Assembly: GCA_021029095.1 (NCBI GenBank)
Contig: JAJOHG010000553.1
Span: 1 to 14,409, forward strand
Source: Phellopilus nigrolimitatus
Lineage: Eukaryota; Basidiomycota; Agaricomycetes; Hymenochaetales; Hymenochaetaceae
Direction: 5' to 3'
Length of the DNA stretch: 14,409 nucleotides
Shown: in pieces, positions 1 to 9,300 of the stretch
Numbering within the stretch: the stretch's first letter is position 1
How the letters are laid out: every line of letters begins with the position of its first letter
Made by a program: the position numbers and the translations under genes
The notes under the pieces: model-generated
Databases searched by the model: none
What the model saw: only the letters and a program-made list of their open reading frames with translations
What the model was told of the DNA's origin: nothing

Positions 1-1864
1 TTGACACCTCGTGGTCTGATCTTATCCTTCATCGTATTCGTAGGCTCGAAGCTGCTACGTCTCGTCTCGAAGACCTCACGGTCACCCAAGCAAGCAACAC
101 GGCACCAAAGCGTGACGATGGGTCGCTGATAAAGGCTCCACCAATAGCTTCAGTGCCCCTCCAGCCCCTCCACCCCCACCCCCTCCACCTCCTGCGCCTG
201 CCATGGCTGAGATTCCTAGGAGTGTCGAAGTATTCGACGAGAACATCATTGATGGGAAGTTGAAGGCGTTTGTGAATCTGACCAAGTCCTTTGCTTCACC
301 GGTTGTGATCGAACAGGTGCGTGACACGTCATTCCGACGCAACACGTAAAATTCAGCTTGGAGCTTATATACATTACGCCAAGGTCGGATATGTCGAGAG
401 CGCGTTCAAGAACTTGCGCTCGGCGATCCTCACTGCCTCATCATGTACCAAAGCAGATGCGAAGGCGATTAGCGTGCTCCTGGAACCCCTCTCGAAGGAT
501 GTGATGGCAGTCCTACAGGTCCCAGAAAAGAACCGAAAGGAGCGCGTCTGGTTCAATCATTTGCAGGTCATTGCGGAAGGGACGCCAAGTCTGGGCTGGA
601 TTGAAATTGTAAGCTACTAACTAAACATGTCCAAAAATCCAATTGCTTCATCGTTATTTATTTAGGAACCTAAACCAGGCCCCCATGTTGCGCAGATGAA
701 GGAATCTGCCGAGTTCTATGGCAATAAGGTCATCAAGGAGTTCAAGGACAAGTCAGTCTGCTGCTCTCTTACAAGATCCAAAGCATTAATTTGATCATTG
801 CTTTGTAGGGATGCAAAGCATGTTGAGTGGGTTCGGGCATGGATATCTTTACTGGAAGAGCAGCGCAAGTATGTCATGGAATTCCACACAACAGGACTCG
901 TCTGGAATCCGAAGGTTTGTCTATTTCTACCGCGTGAGACCACGTATTGAACTCATGCTGAGCATTGTACGTAGGGCGTATCTCTGAGCCAGTACTCTGG
1001 AGGATCCACATCAGCTAGCGCTCCTCCGCCGCCACCACCTCCACCTGCAACAGCAAGTGCGCCTTCCTCTAGCACTGGGATAGGTGCTGTATTTGACGAG
1101 CTCAACCGCGGAGGCGAAGTGACAAAGGGCTTACGGAAGGTCGACAAGTCTGAAATGACGCATAAGAACCCCGACCTTCGTGTGTCTAACGTGGTTCCCG
1201 CGAGTGAAAAAGCTTCTCCGAAGCGTCCAGTTAAGCCATCGAAGCCCGCATCTCTGTCTGGAAAGAAGCCCTCCAAATTTGCGCTGGAGGGCAATAAATG
1301 GTTTATTGTAAGTGAAGAAGTGCTTTCATCGTTTCCTCCGTTAAAAATATTTCTTAGGAATATCAAGAAAACGAGTCTGGGCTCATCGTTGAGAATGCGG
1401 AGATTAACCAAACAGTTAATCTTTTCGCGTGCAAGAACACGACAGTGCTGGTCAAGGGGAAGGTCAACGCAGTCACGCTCGGTGAGCTACACGGCCGTTA
1501 TTTGAATAAGAATATATGTTCAAAATTGCTAATCATCATCGCAGTCAACTGTACCAAAACTTCTGTTCTCGTCGAATCTGTCATTTCGACCATTTCGGTG
1601 ACCAACTCCCCATCCTTCGCGCTGCAGATTACTGGCGCTGCTCCGACTATTCAACTCGACTCTACAGACTCCGGGCAGATCTATGTCTCGAAGGAATCTC
1701 TCGGAGTTGAAATCACGACAGCGAAATGCAGCTCAATCAACGTCAGTCTGCCTGTGGAAGGCGAGGAGGACGGAGTATTTGTGGAGAGGGCGGTACCGGA
1801 GATGTTGAGAACGACCATTAAGGATGGAAAATTGGTGACTACGATCGTAGAGCACTCAGGCTAA
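1..1864 (+). CDS. SRV2: Cyclase-associated protein CAP/Srv2, 5' end outside window
   Basis: CAP binds and recycles actin monomers with cofilin, and in fungi its N-terminus also binds adenylyl cyclase in Ras/cAMP signalling; it is cytosolic. Exons I place: 44-316, 384-608, 666-751, 809-914, 975-1307, 1358-1481, 1545-1864. Bases 1-43 read as the end of an intron, so only a short first exon is missing. The sequence shows, in order, the start of the N-terminal coil (LEAATSRLEDL), a proline linker, the helical folded domain (LEPLSKD, NRKERVWFNHL, EPKPGPHV, HVEWVRAW, FHTTGLVWNPKG), a second polyproline run, a WH2-like segment (VTKGLRKVDKSEMTHKNPDL), and the C-terminal beta-helix CARP domain (KWFIEYQENESGLIVENAEI to the end). 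About 488 residues are visible, a normal length for fungal CAP. Oddity: between about 113 and 152 the reading frame changes by one base with no convincing intron. The family call is very secure; the 5' structure is less so. Confidence 0.95.
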
Positions 1865-2070
1865 CCTTTTGCTATTTTCTTCCCTATACGTCTACTAATA
1901 TACATTTGGGGTGTTCGTGGATGCTATACATTAATCGTTGCTTTGTTTTGGCTGAATCGAGTGAATTCACAATCTTTACCACGTGATGCGGATTAACTAG
2001 CACGAAAACAGCATTGAAATTTGAATGAGTGTGAATGCTTAGCGCTTAACGCTCAGCACAGACCATCAAG

Positions 2071-5000
2071 ATGGATAATGCTGGTTGGCATGCGAGCCGT
2101 CGTGCACAGAGGGTGATTTTTGTGGATCTATCGTCAATTAATATTTACTGATGCAAGACCGGATCAGAATTCTGGCTTGTACGAAAATCCTCAGCGAGGT
2201 CCTGATGGGAGGTATGATCCTGTCGAGCAAGTCTCCCCGGTCAACGACGGTTTCATAGGCGGCTTCAACGTCAACTCTGCCCAGCCAAACCGCCTTCAAA
2301 TTCCAGACTACACAGCGCCCCAACTTCCTCCCAGGCCAAATGACTACCCTCCGACGCCTCCTGCTAAAGATGGTGTCTCGTACTTCACCGGCCCAAATGG
2401 CGCGCGATTTCATAACCCTGATTTTAGCCGGCAGGCGTCTCAGCAGTCGTACGCGACTTTGGACAGCCGTGGTGACTCGTTTATGTCCAAAATGAACGCT
2501 GTCGATAGGTCACCGCTTTCCTTTAATTCTAGCATAGCCAAAGGGTATTGACCAATGCCGAATAGATCCCGATACCTACGCGCTGTGCGTATGGATCCTT
2601 ACCTACAGCTCATGGTCGGACCTCTCCTTAGGTACGATACAGTGGATGAACACGGCGTCTGGAACGGGGCATGCATGGTCGTTTGTGAGTATACCGTGTT
2701 GCGCAATTATTATATCATATTCACACTTTGCTACAGCCTCAGATGCCACGTCCATTTATGAACCACATCCTATGCTCACGTATGAATGGGATCCTCAGGG
2801 AACGGGGATTAGCAGATCGACCTCCCATATCAACGGCAAAGGGCGTTCTTTTGATTTAGGACCTCACCCAGCGGATCCTCACTCCGATGCTGCCCTTTTA
2901 GATGCAAATGGCTCGTCTTTGCAGAGCAGCACCGCCCGGAAAGAAAGTGTTCCGGGTCACGAAATTTGGGTGTATGAAGATCCCAGAGGACGGTATGTCC
3001 ATGCACAAAATTCACAAGGTAGGGTTAAAACAGCTACGACTACTATTCACGTGGCAACAAATACCTGCTGCCAATCTTCACTGGTAAAGTTGATACGCTC
3101 AATAATAATCGTGCTGATCCAATTGCAAACGGATATTCCTGTAGTTTGATCCAGCCCGACTGTTTCACTTCGTTTCGTCAAGGTTGGCGGCAGGTGTCTA
3201 TGGCGCGTGAATAGCTGTCATAGTTGTAATAACTCGACCTTACAGTCAGCTCGTCAGACTTAACTGAAGACGTGTACAGCACATTTACTTTCTGGAGGTT
3301 CATGATCCAGATCCCTTTAAACCAAAATGAGATGTGCGTTAGGTACACGATCAATGGCGGGCAGGCATTGGAATTTTTTGTTCCCGGGAGAAATGAGAAT
3401 ATGAAATGGGCTGCTCATTCTGTAATGCTTCTGTTTTGCGAAATTTTACAAGCTTCTTTGACAAATTTCTACCCAGTGTAATGGATTCAGTGCTGGGATC
3501 AACTCCGATGATTTTCGTGGTCCGGGTTTTGATAGCGGCTATGATCCCGTGTGGATCGACCTACTGAAGAAACATGAGCTCAGCCCGTTTCATGTGCTCG
3601 TCGGCGGCGGAGACCAAATCTATTGTGACGGGTAAGTCTGTTGATAACCTTTGTAATCTGTTCTGGCGATACTCAGTCATCGTTGAAGATTGACGAGAGA
3701 GCCAGAGATGCAGGAGTGGCTGCAACTATCAAAGCCTGAATTGAAATTGAGATATCAGATTACACTTGAGATGAGGGCCGCGCTCGACCGGTTTTACTTC
3801 AACCATTACTGTCGAGTCTTCCAAAGCGGAGCCTTCGCTCGAGCAACAGCTTCAATGTATGTGCTTTTATAGTTTCTCTTTTGTCTTCTCTTTGTTGAAT
3901 ATATCATAGACCGATGGTCAATATGGCAGGTACGCTCGACAGTACGACCTTCCTTCCTAGGCTGAGCCACTCACAATGCTCTAGACGATCATGGTATGTT
4001 CGGTTAGCCTTTTCCTTCACCTGATAATTGCTCACAGGTTTCCGTTTCGACAGATTTGGTTAGATTTTTCTGTTTGCACTGTGAATCTATTGAATAAAAG
4101 CCCCTTCCCCAAAGATTGATGGATTTGGAAGCTGTGAGCGTATATGATATCTCTTTAATTTCATGTTAGTAATGTGTTAACAGATCCTGACGACTTGCAG
4201 CGATCATCCGTTTTTAATACGTATGTGGGTCATAAACCCTGTTTATTTGTCTCTAACTTTAACAGCATTGGCGCCCGCGGTTATTTCTTCTTCCTACTTT
4301 TCCAATGTTTTATTAACGGTATGTGTGTGCTCTCCATCCCTTCAAAGTTAACTACATGTCTGGCATTTCTCTAGTCGAGGTTGATGGAACTGATGATCGG
4401 CTCGGAGCCCATTCCAACAAATCGGTTATAATTGGACAGCGCGGTCCTTATATCCCTTACCCCTCCCATTCGTTCCTCTCATACTTAGGGCCGAACTGCT
4501 CCATCTTGCTTTTGGACTGCAGGTATGTTTTCCTTCCACCGTTGCTTTTGCTGTCTTATTTTTATTTTTTTCAACTCGTGGATTGTCAGAGCCGAGCGGC
4601 GCAAAGACCAGGTCTGCAGTCCGTACGAGTACAACAAAGTCTTTGAAAAGATTTATCGCCTACCTCCCCAAGTGCAGCATCTGGTTGTTCAACTTGGTGC
4701 GTCTGTAGCCCTGGTGGTATGACGGTGGAGGCTAATTCTTTGCGTATCGAGGTATTCCAATTGCGTATCCCCGCATGAACTTCATGGAGAGTCTGCTTGA
4801 ATCCAAGTTAAATCCGCTTGTTGCCATGGGAAAACGGGGATCTACGAAAGTAGGAGGCTTCGTGAACAAATTCAACGCAGATGCGGAGCTGTTGGACGAT
4901 CTCGTGAGTTCTTATCTGCAAAAAAAAAAAATGCATTTTTTAATCGCTTTTCAATTTTAGAACGATCACTGGACTTCTAAAGGCCATAAGGTATCTCATT

Positions 5001-5758
5001 TACTTTGCATCATTGAACTTATTTTATTAATCTGACGTGTCTTGAAGGCAGAGAGAAATGAGTTCATACTGAAATTACAGGAGTATTCACGTAGGACGCA
5101 CACTCGAGTGACGTTTTTGTCAGGCGACGTACACTGCGCGGCCGTTGGTGTTTTCAAGACCTTGGTGAAGGAGAAGAAGCAACCTGACATAAACCCCGCG
5201 ATCGATCATCGCTATATGTTGAATATCATCACGAGTGAGTTTCGCTTGCTTCTCTTTTTTCATCTCAAACTGACAGTGAGCAATGCTAGGCGCTATTGTC
5301 AATACTCCGTAGGACTTATTTCCTCGCATATTTTGATTTTTCTCTGACTGTTTCTCTCAGCCCGCCTAATGCTGTCATTTCGCTGGTAACGAACCGTGCG
5401 TCGAAGAACCATCAGACCCTTCACTACGCCGAGACCGATGAAAGCATGGCGAGTCCTTCTTGCATTCAGATAGATTTTTCATTAATGAAATAACTTCTAC
5501 GACACCCAGATACCGTTGTTCACTCAGGACACGGATGGGTCGACGGGGAATAGCAAGGTGGTGATGGGACGACGGAACTTCTGTATGGTCGAGTACGACA
5601 GCAACGGAAACCTTGTCTTCGATATTCGAGTTGAGAAGGAAAAGGGGTATGGCACGACTGTCGGGTGAGTTATCCTGTTTGTCAATGCACCGAATGATAC
5701 ACCATCTTATGATTACCATAGATACCCTATCAGAGCGCCCGGACCTCATTGGCAATGA
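2071..5758 (+). CDS. PhoD-like phosphatase-domain protein, about 22 exons
   Basis: Putative fungal PhoD-like metallophosphatase; the substrate is unknown and I see no obvious signal peptide. My exons: 2071-2112, 2168-2508, 2566-2684, 2737-3018, 3246-3421, 3477-3631, 3689-3856, 3910-3929, 3985-3993, 4054-4058, 4115-4133, 4184-4220, 4266-4318, 4375-4522, 4590-4696, 4752-4903, 4961-4990, 5048-5234, 5290-5308, 5361-5448, 5510-5664, 5722-5758 (782 residues). Family motifs: RMDPYLQLMVGPLLRYDTV, YEPHPMLTYEWDP, LVGGGDQIYCDG (about residues 361-372), MADDHDLIDGFG (about 433-443), LLLDCRAERRKDQVCSP, FNADAELLDD, FLSGDVHCAAVG (about 644-655), and a C-terminus of KGYGTTVGYPIRAP. GGDQ, DDHD and GDVH are the likely metal and active-site positions. 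From 3246 on the model is tight. The exon joins around 2509-2565 and 3019-3245 are uncertain (see findings). One intron, 5449-5509, is GC-AG. The start ATG at 2071 is the one that splices in frame into the N-terminal linker. Confidence 0.88.
4054..4058 (+). other. 5-nt microexon (with 9-nt microexon 3985-3993 before it)
   Basis: The bases ATTTG lie between a 60-nt intron (3994-4053, GTATGT to GACAG) and a 56-nt intron (4059-4114, GTTAGA to AAAG). Together with the 9-nt exon 3985-3993 they complete the peptide MADDHDLIDGFG. Leaving the 5-nt exon out brings TGA into frame immediately (CAT GAT TGA), so it is needed. This is inferred from frame and family motif only; there is no RNA evidence. Confidence 0.75.
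5449..5509 (+). other. GC-AG intron in the PhoD-like gene
   Basis: After GAA AGC ATG the coding sequence is interrupted by GCGAGT at 5449 and resumes after ACACCCAG at 5510 with ATA CCG TTG TTC. The interval is 61 nt, phase 0. The nearest GT donor (in GCGAGTCC) would put the following conserved exon out of frame. GC-AG is the second most common class of U2 intron, so this is unusual but not unprecedented. Confidence 0.8.
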
Positions 5759-5889
5759 CGGGATTTTTCATCTCAGTTCCTCAAACTCTTGCTCTGAATG
5801 CTACTGTTTCTCATTTTCCGAGACATGTGTTGTAGCATATTGCGTACTCATCTCAGTTGAATTTGGATAACGGATTTCAGGATTTAAAG

Positions 5890-5989
5890 TATGTATTAGT
5901 CTCATATTTAATGTCTATACCATGTACATGCCCAGTGAAAAACCGCATGTATGCCGATATCACTAATAAAAATCCTGGTCCATTGTCAC
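5890..5989. repeat. Copy A: duplicate of the BRE2 3' end
   Basis: This ~100-bp segment aligns to 11692-11792 in the same orientation with, by my hand count, 7 mismatches and one single-base gap (about 92% identity). The counterpart comprises the last 27 coding bases of BRE2 (reading VTMDQDFY and stop on the minus strand) plus about 74 bases beyond the stop. The flanks on both sides are unrelated. There is no poly(T)/poly(A) tail at the edge and no clear target-site duplication. The segment starts with GTATGT (5889) and is followed by ATCTAG (to 5999), so it could also be spliced as an intron. Confidence 0.92.
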
Positions 5990-6175
5990 ACGTATCTAGA
6001 CGCCTTATTATCAAACTGGAAGCGGATGCATCGTAAGCTGATAGAGTCGGGCTCTATTGTGACCATTTACTTGCCTCTGTCTGGTCTAACATCCCCCGAG
6101 CTCCACATCACGCTTCTCGACTATGGCATCGTTGCTCATTCGGAGCACTCGATCCCGTTTGCGGTTGATCGATAG
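5951..6175 (+). other. Short chimeric ORF of unknown status (74 aa)
   Basis: The ORF starts with ATG inside the BRE2-derived repeat, so its first 13 codons are the antisense of the BRE2 3' end. The remaining ~61 codons are unique sequence with a protein-like composition (for example LPLSGLTSPELHITLLDYG), ending at TAG. I do not recognise a family. It could be the last exon of an unannotated gene, since a TCTAG acceptor at 5999 would open the unique part without the repeat, or a gene fragment, or chance. Nothing upstream clearly supplies a promoter or a first exon. Confidence 0.25.
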
Positions 6176-6345
6176 CAAGAACGCGCCCAAGGAAGCATAG
6201 CAGACGGACTTGCCTACGATTTCAAACAAGTAGCATTGTGTGAGCATATAGTACATGTACTCTCTAGATGTACGAATATACGAATTGAACTGTTTAACAT
6301 TTGAGTCTCATGCAAAAAAAAAAAGAAAGGTCAGAATTCATTGAA

Positions 6346-9300
6346 TCATCGTTTCGATTCCTTGCTCCACTCCTCCAACCACTGGACAACATCATCCGTT
6401 GACCTCTATTCGAAGTTACGTCAGCTCGTATCCTCACGATGAAACACAAAAACCAACCTCAAGTACGGCAGCGTGCGCACGAATTGTATCCAAAGCCTGG
6501 CTTAGACTAAGGTTGTACTTAGACACGTCCTTGTCCTATGAACTTTTCTTAAACCAGTATTGAGATCAATTTAATTAGCATTTCGTACTTTGAAAAATTC
6601 TTCCGTATCCTTGGCGTCAGCCTCTGAAGAAAGCTTCTTGAATGAATACTGATGATTTTATTATTTTATTCCGTAGTCAGCTTATAGATAGTATGGGAGT
6701 ATTTATCGACGTACGGAGACAAGGTCAGAGAGTTGCGTGTTAGCGGAGAAACGCTTATAGATCTGAGAATCATGGTAATTAGTGTTTGCCGTTCCATCGG
6801 TGCAGATCAATCTTACCTCCTCATAATTGGCCTTAAACCACTGCGCCATTTGACGCCTCGTCACAGTGTTACCGGAGAGTTTTCCAATAAACTTGTATAC
6901 GTCCTGGTCTCTAGCTTCAGTCAAAATAATATTGAAGGTTTCATCAATCAAGTTCGGATCCGTTGCAGCACATAATGCAGCACTACGATTAAAATGGTTC
7001 AGCATGGTTGAGAGCTTTGGATAATTGACATAGGACAAACATCGCCGCAGTCTAGGAGAAAGTAGTGTTCAGATGAAGATTACACTCGCACTCATGAAAA
7101 GGAAGTGCGTACGTGTGTGGTCGGTGTCTTCGGCTTCTTATAGATAGCTTTAATCGCGTCATATTCAGCTCGTCCACCATGCTTCACGACCTGTTCGAAA
7201 AAAAGTGAGGTCCATACCCTTCTTTTTGATGCCTAAAATCCTTACAGTGGTGTATGTTGCTTTCTCCAAGTCCAGTGAAATACCTGCATCATCGCCGGTC
7301 TTCAGATACTCGGCAAACCTCTTGCTGAGTTCCTTGACGACTCTAGGTGAAAAATGAGTTTACTGTACCAGGGAAAGAAGATATATTACGCGGGCTCATC
7401 ACTCGCAGCAGCCCTAGAGATGGCCAGTGAACGCAGCTGTTTCGTGTCTGCAGTGTCTGATTTGGAGTAGTCGTATCCGAGTTTGTCGACTATAGGAGCG
7501 TAAAGAGACTAAGAGAGTAATGTAAGGCCAGAGCACAAGGTGTCAGAACTAGGAGAAAGCATCATTACAGATCTGAACTCTTTCAGAAGGTGCCAAGCCT
7601 GCTTATTTTCCCAGAAGATATTCGCAATGTCGCCTAGGTTGTCGCTGATTCCCTGCCACGGAAGGACTGCGATATAATTAGCGCGGCGAAACATATCACG
7701 TTCGTGCACTAAACTCACATTCTTCCTCGTGCCGAAGATTTTTTATTAAGGCCAGTGCGACACTGACATTGCCGAACCCTGCATTTGAGAGGGCAAAAAC
7801 GTCGTTGACAAGACCAATGCGATCGTCCAGAGAAAATACGGAGTCTTTCTTAGCAGCCTCCGCACCAATTTTGGCCAAGCGCTCGGGTGAATAAAGCACA
7901 CGATCTGTCATGATCGTGAGACCGATGAAAGTAACAATGAAGTTAGTGGATGCTTACAAACACCGGTTGTGTCACAGTTGAGCTTGAACGGCTTGCTGGT
8001 ATCCAATGGGATAGTGATCTCCTTGTCCTTCAATAAAGTGCGATCAACCTGTGCAGTCGGTAGTCTGAGCGTTACTGGGTGAGCAGTAAGTCTAGGATGC
8101 GATTTACATTGAGCTTGCCATCAGAATCGACTGATGCAATGTTCAGAGGAATTTGCCAAATAGTCTTATTATCCTTGTCTGCTGCGGGCCCGGTCTCGAG
8201 GAAACGGTCCTGGCGAACATGAATAGCACCCGCCTTTTCCGTTACCGTCAGCAAAGGAAACCCCATCTGAAAACGTAAATGGGTAAGTAGATCTTGCTAA
8301 TTCCTTCAGGTCACACACTTTCGAAACCCAATTATCCATCATAATAGCGATGTCAAGACCTAAACATTCGGGAACATTGAGATGAGAAACAAAAAAAAAA
8401 GCTCATCACTTACCTGAGGCTTCTCCAATTCCATCCCAGAGGTCTTTGCTAACACTATTGGCGTAAAGGTGCTTCTTCAAATAGATCGAGACACCTTTAA
8501 GGAAGGTCTCCTCTCCAACAAAAGCAGACAGCATCCTTAAAACTAGCCACGTCTGTAAGAAACAATACCTGGACACTCCATTGTATGAGTAGCTCACCAG
8601 ATCCAGCTTTTGAGTACGAAAGGTCATCAAAGATCTAAAACATTATTCGTTAGAAGTCAGATGACAGACACTTTTTTGCTTCACACAAATGCGCCGACCT
8701 GATTGATCTGATTGGCATCGGGACAGTCCACTTCAATCGGGTGTGAAGAAAGCTTCGCATCCATATTAAGAGCACCATTCAAGTGATCGATGATGAACTC
8801 CGAATACACCTTCCACTCGGGAAAGATCCTGTCAGTCTTCAGTATGATGTCGTCTCTAAATTTACCGCTACTCTTACTTGTCTGCAATAAAGCCATGAGT
8901 ACGTGCACATAGAATAATCCTATCAGCTTACCAATAGTGATAACTTCGCCCATCTTTCGGATCCAGAATCCGTCAAGTCATGAAAATTCAATAAAAAAAT
9001 ATGCACGAACCAAAGTTGCGAAACCTGAGTTTACTCATCAGATATGAATAACAAAATGGAAACGAATGGTGTACCTTCATTCAAATATCTTATGCGTTTT
9101 ATCAATTCAAGACAGAGACATGTACAGATAGAGCATTACTCACAGATTATCCCACCAAGCCATCTGTAAGCCTGTAGGTTCACGTAATCAATGCAAAGCG
9201 TAGATTCACGTACAGTTGTAATATCTCCAAACCACATGTGCGCTACTTCATGACTCTGCGTAGTCGCTATCTGCTTCTGAGCCGCCACACCGACTTTCTC

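Larger units (their letters stand above)
5759..6345. other. Convergent intergenic region between PhoD-like and aminopeptidase genes
   Basis: This 587-nt stretch lies between the stop codons of two convergent genes. It holds the BRE2-derived repeat (5890-5989), a short ORF that begins inside that repeat (5951-6175), a palindrome GTACATGTAC near 6252, and an A-rich tract near 6313 in the probable 3' untranslated region of the aminopeptidase. I see no RNA gene or transposase fragment. Part of it must serve as 3' untranslated sequence for both neighbours. Confidence 0.7.

Noticed and set aside
82..345. Minus-strand glycine-rich ORF
   Set aside because: It is the antisense of the CAP polyproline linker; the sense strand reads a clear CAP protein.
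953..1411. 152-codon minus-strand ORF
   Set aside because: It is antisense to conserved CAP exons and has no family resemblance.
2138..2413. Minus-strand ORF over the PhoD-like N-terminus
   Set aside because: It is a shadow of the sense-strand linker exon.
4920..4932. A-runs at about 4920, 6313 and 8391 as retroposition tails
   Set aside because: The runs at 4920 and 8391 lie inside short spliced introns and the one at 6313 in a 3' untranslated region; none borders a copied sequence.
5990..6175. Additional C-terminal exon of the PhoD-like gene
   Set aside because: The PhoD-like protein ends at TGA 5756-5758 right after the family's usual GYPIRAP C-terminus; no donor site links it on.
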